Shown: positions 7,423-14,745 of the stretch, in pieces
Layout: every line of letters starts with the position of its first letter
Numbering within the stretch: the first letter of the stretch is position 1
NCBI GenBank assembly: GCA_029007685.1
Contig: JAQXIG010000048.1
Location: forward strand, 1 to 18,879
DNA length: 18,879 nt
Origin: a bacterium
GTDB taxonomy: Bacteria; Bacillota_I; Bacilli_A; RF39; UBA660
Reading direction: 5' to 3'
Position numbers and translations under genes: made by a program
The notes under the pieces: generated by a model
What the model was told of the DNA's origin: nothing
Seen by the model: the letters and a program-made list of their open reading frames with translations, nothing else
The model's database searches: none

Positions 7423-7728
7423 ATGATTAAAGTAAAGGTAGAAAGTAAAGATCGAAAGCATATAGATTTGATAAAAATTCATGGCCATGCTATGTATGAC
7501 GATTTTGGGAAAGACATTGTATGTAGTAGTGTCAGTAGTATCGTTACAACTACAGTCAATGGAATTTATGAACTGAATAAAAAATATCTTCAAGTGGAAA
7601 TGATTCCTGATGGTATGATTATTAGCATTACTAAAGAAGATCAAGTATGTGATAAATTAATTAATAATATGTTAACATTACTTTCAGAACTTGCAGACAA
7701 CTATCCAGAAAATATTACAGTAAAATGA
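7423..7728 (+). CDS. prp: Ribosomal-processing cysteine protease Prp (YsxB)
   Basis: A 101-residue protease that removes the N-terminal extension of L27 before or during 50S assembly in Bacillota. The catalytic pair is visible: His in IHGHAMYDDFGKD near residue 21 and Cys in IVCSSVSSIV near 33. It lies between rplU and rpmA as in most Bacillota, and the L27 next door carries the matching cleavable leader. ATG 7423 is preferred to TTG 7417 because it yields the usual MIKV start and is better spaced from GGATAGG. Confidence 0.93.
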   Translation: MIKVKVESKDRKHIDLIKIHGHAMYDDFGKDIVCSSVSSIVTTTVNGIYELNKKYLQVEMIPDGMIISITKEDQVCDKLINNMLTLLSELADNYPENITVK

Positions 7729-7746
7729 TTAAGTAAGGAGGAAACA

Positions 7747-8040
7747 ATGATGAACAGATTAGTTTTAAATATACAATATTTTGCTCACCATAAAGGACAA
7801 GGTTCTACATCAAACGGTCGTGATTCTGCTGGGCGTAGATTAGGAGCAAAAGCATCAGATGGTGAATTTGTAACAGCTGGTTCTATTATTTATCGTCAAA
7901 GAGGTACCAAAATTATGCCAGGTAAAAATGTTGGACGTGGAAACGATGATACATTATTTGCCAAAGTTGCTGGTATCGTCAAATTTGAACGCGTAGGTAA
8001 AGATAAAAAACAAGCGAGTGTTTATCCAGTAGAAGAATAG
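7747..8040 (+). CDS. rpmA: 50S ribosomal protein L27 (precursor with Prp-cleaved extension)
   Basis: A 97-residue protein of the peptidyl-transferase centre. The start MMNRLVLNIQYFAHHKGQG contains the Bacillota extension; by analogy with the LDLQFFA|KKG site, Prp should cut after NIQYFA to expose HHKGQGS, whose flexible tail reaches the active centre. The body (GRRLGAKASDGEFVTAGSII, RQRGTKIMPGKNVG) is canonical. AAGGAGG lies 5 nt from ATG 7747 and 8 nt from ATG 7750; the second ATG is at least as likely to be used. Its last codons form half of the terminator. Confidence 0.97.
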   Translation: MMNRLVLNIQYFAHHKGQGSTSNGRDSAGRRLGAKASDGEFVTAGSIIYRQRGTKIMPGKNVGRGNDDTLFAKVAGIVKFERVGKDKKQASVYPVEE

Positions 8041-8060
8041 AAAGCCTATTCTTCTTTTTT
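8031..8060 (+). terminator. Terminator overlapping the rpmA stop codon
   Basis: AGAAGAATAG (8031-8040, the last codons and stop) pairs perfectly over 10 bp with CTATTCTTCT (8046-8055); loop AAAGC; then a T-run. It separates the ribosomal protein genes from the ASCH remnant and obg, so obg either depends on read-through or on a promoter I did not identify. Confidence 0.88.
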
Positions 8061-8081
8061 CTTAGAAAAGGAAGTAATCAT

Positions 8082-8408
8082 GTGATTCATAAAATAGGAC
8101 TACAAGATGAGGATTTTAAGCTTGTAGCGAACGAAGAAAAAACGGTAGAAGTAAGACTTAATGACGAGAAAATAAACTGAATAAAATTGGGAGATGTCAT
8201 CATTTTTCTAAAAGAACCAAGTAGAGAAGAACAGATAGAAACGATAGTGACGAATTTAATATATTTCTCTTCAGTGAAAGAATTCATCAAGGAAATACCA
8301 GTAAAAAAGCTGAATCCTAGCAAGGAATCTAATATTTATATTACCGATTGGAATCAATTTTGTCCGCTGGAGAAACAAAAACAATATGGGATAGTAACTT
8401 TTGCTTAA
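8082..8408 (+). pseudogene. ASCH-domain protein gene broken by one in-frame TGA
   Basis: Reading from GTG 8082 behind AAAGGAAG gives IHKIGLQDEDFKLV, then KTVEVRLNDEKIN, an in-frame TGA at 8178-8180, and then, still in frame, IKLGDVIIFLKEP to YGIVTFA and TAA 8406-8408. The KTVEVRLND and GD(V/I)I motifs belong to the ASCH fold, a small RNA/nucleotide-binding domain of about 105-110 residues, and total length fits. The TGA occupies a position commonly Arg or Lys, so a CGA to TGA change is the simplest cause. TGA is a normal stop in neighbouring genes, so recoding is unlikely. A TTG at 8187 could start a C-terminal fragment, but it would lack the core motif. Confidence 0.75.
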
Positions 8409-8432
8409 AATTGAAAAAGAGGATGTGATACT

Positions 8433-9707
8433 ATGTTTATAGATGAAGTACAAATAGAAGTTCATGCTGGAAATGGTGGAGATGGCTGCACTGCTTTCAG
8501 ACGTGAAAAATACATTCCGATGGGTGGACCATTCGGTGGTAACGGTGGTCGAGGCAGCAATATTATTTTTAAAGTAGATACTGGCATACATACCTTATTG
8601 GATTTAAGATATCATAAAATAATTAAAGGAAAAAAAGGCGAAAATGGAATGGGAAAAAACTGTAATGGTAAAAACAGTGAAGATGTTATCATAAGAGTAC
8701 CACAAGGAACCGTCATTACTGATATTGATAGCGGTTTCGTTGTTGCTGATTTAAAAGGTAAAGAGGATGAAGTGATCGTGGCTTATGGTGGCAGAGGAGG
8801 CCGTGGTAATACGGCATTTAAAACTCCTAGGAATCCAGCGCCAAACTTTAGTGAAAATGGGGAACCTGGGGAAATTAAATTTTTAAAAATAGAATTAAAA
8901 CTACTGGCAGATGTTGGTTTAGTAGGATTTCCTAGCGTTGGTAAGAGTACTTTAATTTCCATGGTTTCCCAATCAAAACCTAAAATTGCCGCTTATCATT
9001 TCACAACGTTAACTCCTAATCTTGGTGTATGCAAAGATACCAAGGGTAGAACTTTTGTAATGGCTGATCTACCAGGACTAATCGAAGGGGCGAGTCAAGG
9101 TGAGGGCTTAGGAGATAGATTTTTACGTCATATTGAAAGAACTAGAGTAATTGCCCATGTCATTGATATGTCCGGTTTTGAAGGTAGAGATCCCTACGAA
9201 GATTATCTAATTATTAATAAAGAATTATCTGCTTTTAGTGAAAAACTTGGCAAAAAACCACAAGTCATTCTCGCCAATAAAATGGATATCGATGGAGCTA
9301 TAGAAAATTTAGAAAAATTTAAACAAAAAGTAGATGCAACCATCTATCCAATTAGTGCGATGAATAGTGAAGGGTTAGATCCAGTATTAACACATCTTGC
9401 TGATATGTTAGATTTATTAGAAGAAGAAAATTTATATGAAGAAGATCAATTTGAGGGTCATGTATTATATAAATTTAAAAAAGAAGAACCATATACTATT
9501 ACTCGTCTTGATAATGGTAATTGGCTAATTTCAGGAGATGAAGTAGAAAAGTTATTTAAAATGACAAAATTTACGACCGAAGAAGGTATTTTAAGATTTG
9601 CCAAAAGACTTCGTAAAATGGGAATTGATGACAAATTAGAATCACTAGGAGCCCAGGAGGGAGATCTTGTACAAATTTTGGATTTTGAGTTTGAGTATAA
9701 ACATTAA
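8433..9707 (+). CDS. obg: GTPase Obg/CgtA
   Basis: A 424-residue essential GTPase acting in 50S assembly and stress signalling. The glycine-rich Obg fold is at residues 1-157 (GNGGDGCTAFRREK, GGPFGGNGGRGS). The G domain follows: G1 GFPSVGKST near 167, G2 TTLTPNLG near 192, G3 DLPGLIEGA near 212, G4 NKMD near 285, G5 ISAMN near 308. The C-terminal OCT domain (about 345-424), present in Bacillota, is intact. AGAGGATGTGAT precedes ATG 8433. Its usual neighbour rpmA is upstream, with a terminator and the ASCH remnant between them. Confidence 0.97.
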   Translation: MFIDEVQIEVHAGNGGDGCTAFRREKYIPMGGPFGGNGGRGSNIIFKVDTGIHTLLDLRYHKIIKGKKGENGMGKNCNGKNSEDVIIRVPQGTVITDIDSGFVVADLKGKEDEVIVAYGGRGGRGNTAFKTPRNPAPNFSENGEPGEIKFLKIELKLLADVGLVGFPSVGKSTLISMVSQSKPKIAAYHFTTLTPNLGVCKDTKGRTFVMADLPGLIEGASQGEGLGDRFLRHIERTRVIAHVIDMSGFEGRDPYEDYLIINKELSAFSEKLGKKPQVILANKMDIDGAIENLEKFKQKVDATIYPISAMNSEGLDPVLTHLADMLDLLEEENLYEEDQFEGHVLYKFKKEEPYTITRLDNGNWLISGDEVEKLFKMTKFTTEEGILRFAKRLRKMGIDDKLESLGAQEGDLVQILDFEFEYKH

Positions 9708-9747
9708 GAAAAAAATGAGTCAAATGAAAATGGAGAAAAATATCAAA

Positions 9748-9774
9748 GATGACAAAATTTGATGTCGTCTTTTT
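9748..9774 (+). terminator. Intrinsic terminator after obg
   Basis: GATGACA (9748-9754) pairs with TGTCGTC (9763-9769), one T-G pair, then TTTTT. Confidence 0.8.
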
Positions 9775-9783
9775 GTATGTAAA

Positions 9784-9804
9784 TCCGTACTTGTAAAGTA
9801 CGGA
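9784..9804. repeat. Perfect 9-bp palindromic hairpin
   Basis: TCCGTACTT, GTA loop, AAGTACGGA. No T-run follows on either strand, so it is not a standard terminator, although it follows the obg terminator by 10 bp. The remaining stretch of the gap (9805-10027) has no open frame or RNA gene I can support. Confidence 0.5.
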
Positions 9805-10027
9805 CAAGAACATAGATTATAGATTTAATTAGCTAATATTATAATAAATATTTCAACAATTAGGAAATTTACTCTTCGTTTTTATAAGTAGTATTGAGAA
9901 TCATCCATAATGATCTGTACTTTGAGGATAGTGGTGTGAATTTTCATTTGCGTTTATAGTGATGAAACCTCAATCGATTTTTGCTAGTTAGTGTCAAAAT
10001 TTAACAAAAGAGTAACAACATATAGTA

Positions 10028-10055
10028 TTGATTTATGATTTGGTTTTGATATAAT
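10028..10055 (+). promoter_or_regulatory. Promoter of helD
   Basis: TTGATT (10028-10033), 16 bp, TATAAT (10050-10055), with TG at 10047-10048. Start near 10062. The promoter still looks intact although the gene is broken. Confidence 0.7.
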
Positions 10056-10099
10056 GAAAACAGCTCGTTTTTAAAGACCTAGTGATTTAGGAGGTGTAT

Positions 10100-12151
10100 A
10101 TGGAACAAGAAAGGAAAAAATTAACTGAAGTAGTAAAAGTCTTTGAAGAATTAATTGAGGAGACTCATTTAAGACAAGAAATGGTAAAAAGAAACTATAG
10201 TAACGATCTTGAGATGATGGTGTATAACCTTAATAAATTAGAATCTCAAGAAAAAGTTTTAAAAGTGAATATAGAAAAGCCATATTTTGCTAGAATTGAT
10301 TTTCAAAGTGATGACTTAGAAACCAAAGATGTTTGTTATATTGGTAAAATTGGGACTATCGATGCTGATAATAAAATTATTACTGTAGACTGGCGTACCC
10401 CAATTGCTTCTTTATATTACGATAGCCCAATTGGGGCCACTAGTTATATTGCCCCAGAAGGAAAAATTACAGGAAACTTATTGGTAAAAAGACAATATGA
10501 AATTGAAAACAGAAATTTAATTAGTTATCAAGATGTAGATAGCGTTTCAAATGATGAACTACTAAAACCATACCTATCTTCATCCGTTGATGCGAGATTA
10601 AAAAATATTGTATCAACCATCCAAAAAGAACAAAACCAAATTATTCGAGAAACAATTGATCAAGATATCATTGTTCAAGGAGTAGCTGGTAGTGGTAAGA
10701 CAACGGTCGCACTTCATCGGATTGCTTATTTAGTATATCAAAACAAAGATGTCATCGATATTAGTCAATATATGATTATTGGTCCTAATAAATTTTTCGT
10801 CAACTATATTTCCAATGTCTTACCTGACTTAGATGTCGAAGGAGTAGGAGAATTTGATTTATTAGAATTTACCAGTAATTATTTAGGAGAAAAAATAAAA
10901 TTAGCAGAAAATCAAGATACCCCGATCACAAAATACAAAATGACTTTAGAATATAAAACCAAATTGGATACCTACATCGAACATTTAGCAGAATTAGTAG
11001 TTCCGGATACTGACTTAGAAATGTTTGGCTTTACCATAGTTCCTCGTAATGAGATTATAAAATTATACCAAAAAGCAAGCATGGATACTGTTTATTTAAA
11101 TGATAAAGTAGAAAGAACTCAAATGAGTCTCGTAAAATATATCGTTGAAAGACAAGAAAAATTAATGATAAAGGCCAATAGCTACATTGATGATTTGTTT
11201 GTTGGTGAAAAAGATTTAAAAGTATTAACTGAATTGTCCAAAAAAAGGGAACAATTACGCAATGAAATTAAAAACAAATGTAGCCACTTATTAAAAAAAT
11301 ATTTTAAAGTAGTCACAGAAAAGACAACGAGTTTATACTTTGACTTTTTAGATACCATAACAACTTATGACGAAAATCCATTATGGAATAATTTGAAAAA
11401 TATGAAAAAGATTTGCTAGGCAGATTTAGCAGGTCTACTATAATTACGTTATCGTATCTATGGTAATTATGATTATACCGGTTATCGACATGTAGTAATA
11501 GATGAAGCTCAAGATTATGGTGAGTTTGTTTTCTACGTTTTAAAACAATTAATGAAAAATGCAACCTTTAGTATCTTTGGTGACTTAGCTCAAACCATTT
11601 ACGAATATCGTACCATTGATAGCTGGGATAATATATTGAAAGTAGGGTATGAAGCAAATATAAAATATTTAACTAAAAGTTATCGTACTACAATTGAAAT
11701 TATGGAAGAAGCTAATAAAATTAATCAATACTTGAATCTAAGTATTGCCGATGCTGTGGTTAGACATGGAGTAAGTGTTTCATATGAAAAATTAGCGGAT
11801 AATCTAGAAGAAAAAGTAAAAAAATTAATCGGCAAAAACTACCAAACAATTGCGATTATTAGTAAAGATCCAGAGGAGGCAAAATATGTATATGAGGATT
11901 TAAAACAGAAAAACATAGACATTCATCTAATCACGCATGAAAGTGTAGAATATAATGGTGGTATTTGTTCTATCACCAGTTGTTTGTCCAAAGGATTAGA
12001 ATTTGATGGAGTGATTATTTATAAAGCTGATCAAAATAGTTTCAATGAAGCCAATCTATTTGATATGAAATTATTATATGTATCCATGACTCGCGCTCTT
12101 CATGAACTAATCATAACGTATGAACATAGTTTGGTTGAAATTTTAAAATAA
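10100..12151 (+). pseudogene. helD: RNA-polymerase recycling helicase HelD, broken by two in-frame stops
   Basis: A UvrD/PcrA-like ATPase that in Bacillus frees stalled or idle RNA polymerase. The frame from ATG 10100 would give about 683 residues, near full HelD length. The N-terminal arm is coiled-coil-like, Walker A is GVAGSGKTT near 194, motif II is VIDEAQDYG near 467, motif III is FSIFGDLAQTIYEYR, and the C-terminal motifs are KGLEFDGV and LLYVSMTRA. The frame has TAG at 11417 (codon 440) and TAA at 11441 (codon 448), with no shift: reading through gives ADLAGLL-stop-LRYRIYGNYDYTGYRHVV. The second stop stands where HelD relatives usually have Tyr. ATG 10100 is used because GTG 10094 lies inside the AGGAGG site. 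Two fragments could be made (440-codon frame; ATG 11552 onward), but each lacks half of the ATPase core. Confidence 0.88.
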
Positions 12152-12315
12152 CGAAATTAAAATTACTATATTCATACAGAATCGTTTTTTTGCCAAAAGA
12201 GATGAAACCAGAGAAGAAGAAAGTGTTATGATTTAGTTCAAATTTCCTAACAGAAAAGCTATAAGTACCCTATATTGAAAATATTACGAATTTGTCGTTG
12301 TATCTAGTAATATAG

Positions 12316-12507
12316 TGTTTCCTTCCATTAAACTATCGAGGGTTCATTGTCTATTATATTACGACTTCTAATGATGATATAGCCTTAGCTTTAGAAAAAG
12401 CTTTCCACCACACCTCCTATCATCTAAAAGAACTTGGTCATAATCTTAAATCAGTCCTATACCATAGTTTTGAAGTAAACTTTAAAATGCTAGAAACCAA
12501 AAGCTAA
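12316..12507 (+). pseudogene. Possible 3' remnant of an unknown gene
   Basis: The gap between helD and the phosphodiesterase gene (12152-12540) holds one open stretch of 63 codons without a start codon near its beginning, ending FEVNFKMLETKS and TAA. It includes NDDIALALEKAFHH and SYHLKELGHNLKSVLYH, an amphipathic, protein-like composition. I do not recognise it. It could be the tail of a decayed gene or chance. The rest of this gap shows nothing else I can support; the ACGA/TCGT pairing before T7 near 12190 is too weak to call a terminator. Confidence 0.25.
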
Positions 12508-12540
12508 ACTTACAAATAAAATCCATGAAAGTAGGTGCAT

Positions 12541-13086
12541 ATGAAAATTTTATTTTTATCAGATATCCATGGTATTGTCAAAAACTTAAGTAGTATTCAA
12601 AAACTAGAAGCTAAAGAAAATTTTGATAAAATTGTAGTACTAGGTGATCTTTATCATACAGATCATCAATGTCAAAAAATATTAGAAATAGATAGTGATC
12701 AAGTACAATCTCTGTTGATGAGTTTTCGTCATAAACTAGTTTGCCTAAAAGGAAATTGTGATTCTAATTTAGATATCAAAACTACGAAGTTTCCCATCTG
12801 TAGCAATCTAGCCTTGATTTGTGTTGATCACTTAAATATTTATTTAACTCATGGTCATGAATATAATAAATACCATCATCCTGAATTTAGTCAAAATAGT
12901 ATCTTAGTATATGGCCATGAACATTTTCCGTCTATGGAAAGAATTGATGATATCCTATACATATGTGTAGGATCTTTATCCTTGCCTCGATATGGCAGTA
13001 AAGCTAGTTATATGATATATGAAAATAGAATCTTTACCATCTATTCTATTGACCAAGAGGTAATAGATCAGATACAAGTAAATTAA
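12541..13086 (+). CDS. YfcE/MJ0936-type metallophosphoesterase
   Basis: A 181-residue calcineurin-like phosphoesterase, probably cytosolic. Bimetal-site motifs in order: FLSDIHG (Asp8, His10), VVLGDLYH near 36-40, CLKGNCDS near 70-76, THGHE near 103, and YGHEHFP near 122. Length and motif spacing match YfcE-type phosphodiesterases, which cleave model phosphodiester substrates; the natural substrate is unknown. ATG 12541 is used because GTG 12535 overlaps the ribosome site AGTAGGTG. A small unknown gene begins 4 nt after its stop. Confidence 0.85.
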   Translation: MKILFLSDIHGIVKNLSSIQKLEAKENFDKIVVLGDLYHTDHQCQKILEIDSDQVQSLLMSFRHKLVCLKGNCDSNLDIKTTKFPICSNLALICVDHLNIYLTHGHEYNKYHHPEFSQNSILVYGHEHFPSMERIDDILYICVGSLSLPRYGSKASYMIYENRIFTIYSIDQEVIDQIQVN

Positions 13087-13090
13087 ATAA

Positions 13091-13360
13091 ATGAAAAAAA
13101 ATAGTGAAAAACTTGTCGCTATAGCTAAGTTTGGATTGGATGATTCCTACGGTGATGGTTGGCATGATAATTTCGCCTATGGACAGGCCATTCAGAAAGA
13201 AAATGTCTTATTCTATCCATATCAAAAGCAGTTAGAAAGATTCAATAGCATTGAAATTGTCAAAAGGAAAATCAATTCTGGCAAAGTAGTAACACTAGAA
13301 GCTGAATTGGAAAATGAATGTTATAAAATCATTGGAGACACTGCTTCATTGATAGAATGA
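13091..13360 (+). CDS. Small hypothetical protein co-transcribed with the phosphodiesterase
   Basis: An 89-residue protein, MKKNSEKLVAIAKFGLDDSY at the start and ECYKIIGDTASLIE at the end, with no signal peptide or membrane segment. No family is recognised. It is aromatic-rich in the first half (GDGWHDNFAYG, LFYPYQKQ). It begins only 4 nt after the preceding stop and has no clear ribosome site of its own, so coupled translation is likely. Confidence 0.6.
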   Translation: MKKNSEKLVAIAKFGLDDSYGDGWHDNFAYGQAIQKENVLFYPYQKQLERFNSIEIVKRKINSGKVVTLEAELENECYKIIGDTASLIE

Positions 13361-13375
13361 TTAGTGATAAAACGA

Positions 13376-13475
13376 TTGACATTAGGTAGAAATGGGAAAA
13401 ATATAGAAAAAAAAAGGGGGGTTACTATGAAATAAAATATGACGTATGCCAAAAACAATCATTATTTTTGCATAC
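13376..13475 (+). promoter_or_regulatory. Possible promoter and leader with mini-ORF and hairpin
   Basis: A perfect TTGACA (13376-13381) is followed by AT-rich TATAGA (13402-13407) at a long 20-bp spacing. Then come A9-G6 (13407-13421), a two-codon frame ATG-AAA-TAA (13427-13435) placed 5 nt after the G-run, and a hairpin GTATGC-C-AAAAA (13444-13455) with TTTTTGCATAC (13465-13475), one bulged C. It lies before the tocopherol-cyclase-like gene. The parts are real; their joint function is inference. Confidence 0.3.
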
Positions 13476-13562
13476 AAGATATTTTATGTTGTTTTTATAA
13501 TACTGTTTGGTAACAAGAGAGGAATTTTGAATAATTGTTGAATAGTCTCATAATAGTATAGT

Positions 13563-14513
13563 ATGAAGCAATTATTTTTAAAGAAAAATCCTGAATTATT
13601 TCAGGGACAAAAATATCTTGAAACTAATAAGTCGTATTTTGAAGGTTGGTATTTTAAACAAACTAATGCTAAGGTAGGGATTTCTTTCATTCCGGGAATT
13701 CATATCAATCAAAAAGAGAAAAAAGCATTTATTCAAGTGATTACGAATGATGCTTCTTATTTTGTTGACTATCCTATTGAAAAATTTGAGTTTGGATCAG
13801 ATCCATTTTATGTTAAGATTGACGATAACTTTTTCTCGCAACATAGTCTTCATATTGATATTCGAGATGAGCATCAGAAACTGGTGATTTATGGTGATAT
13901 TATTTATGATCATGCTGTGAATATTAGTACTAGTTTCTTAAGACCTAATATTATGGGGCCTTTTTCTTATATTCCATTTATGGAGTGTAATCATGCTATT
14001 TTGTGTATGAAGAATCGGGTAAATGGAGTTCTTGAGATTAATCATAAAAGAATAGGATTTAATCAAGGTGTTGGTTATATAGAGAAAGATTGGGGTTATT
14101 CTTTCCCGAAATCTTATATTTGGTGTCAGGGTAATCACTTTTCTTGTTCAGATGCATCTTTTATGATGTCGATTGCTGATATTCCCTTTTTATTGTTTCA
14201 TTTTCGAGGTATTATTTGTGTTTTGATTGTGGATGATCAGGAGTATCGATTTACTACTTATCATGGTGTTCAGTTGAAGAAATATGAAGTGAGTGAACAA
14301 GGGCTTGATATTATTTTAAAAAAGGGTCGTTATTCTATGGAAGTAAAGACGGATTATCAATATAGTTTTGAGCTTATGGCTCCGGTGAAAGGAGAAATGG
14401 TAAAAAATATTTTTGAAAGTATTTCTTCTTCTATTACCATCACTTTAAGGAAGGGAAAGAGGATTGTTTTTTCTGATACTAGTGTAAATGCTGGAGTTGA
14501 AGTGGTTTCCTGA
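13563..14513 (+). CDS. Tocopherol-cyclase-family protein
   Basis: A 316-residue protein of the family named after plant VTE1. Key stretches: NKSYFEGWYFKQTNAK near residue 22, SFIPGIHINQ near 40, NIMGPFSYIPFMECNHAI near 129, and EKDWGYSFPKSYIWCQGNH near 174. Heterotrophic bacteria with this protein do not make tocopherol, so a lipocalin-like binding or hydrolase role on a lipid-like substrate is possible but not established. No signal peptide. ATG 13563 has no ribosome site; TTGAAT (13527-13532) and CATAAT (13549-13554) would start the RNA almost at the ATG, so a leaderless message is possible. Confidence 0.75.
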   Translation: MKQLFLKKNPELFQGQKYLETNKSYFEGWYFKQTNAKVGISFIPGIHINQKEKKAFIQVITNDASYFVDYPIEKFEFGSDPFYVKIDDNFFSQHSLHIDIRDEHQKLVIYGDIIYDHAVNISTSFLRPNIMGPFSYIPFMECNHAILCMKNRVNGVLEINHKRIGFNQGVGYIEKDWGYSFPKSYIWCQGNHFSCSDASFMMSIADIPFLLFHFRGIICVLIVDDQEYRFTTYHGVQLKKYEVSEQGLDIILKKGRYSMEVKTDYQYSFELMAPVKGEMVKNIFESISSSITITLRKGKRIVFSDTSVNAGVEVVS

Positions 14514-14712
14514 TTTTTATTTTTTCATTTTCTGTGTTCCATTCCATTTTATTGCTTTGGTGCTTCACTTCATTGTAGTTATTCATGTCTTGGAAAAATT
14601 GATATTCATTGTAAAATTGTGGTTGTAGAATCGTGATGCCATTTCCTTATCTTGTCTACTATTTTTATTTTGTACATTCTATCGCACCCTGTTGAACATT
14701 TAGTAGGTATAA

Positions 14713-14743
14713 AAAAATGATGTCTCACATGAGCATCATTTTT
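14713..14743 (-). terminator. Terminator of the minus-strand FAD/Rieske gene (bidirectional form)
   Basis: AAAAATGATG (14713-14722) pairs over 10 bp with CATCATTTTT (14734-14743), with A/T runs on both sides so it can work in either direction. It lies just after the minus-strand stop. The upstream 14514-14712 is T-rich and holds no gene I can support. Confidence 0.85.
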
Positions 14744-14745
14744 GG

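Noticed and set aside
8178..8180. TGA as Trp or selenocysteine codon.
   Set aside because: TGA ends prp, the tocopherol-cyclase-like gene and truB, TGG is used for Trp throughout, and the ASCH position is normally basic; no selenocysteine element follows.
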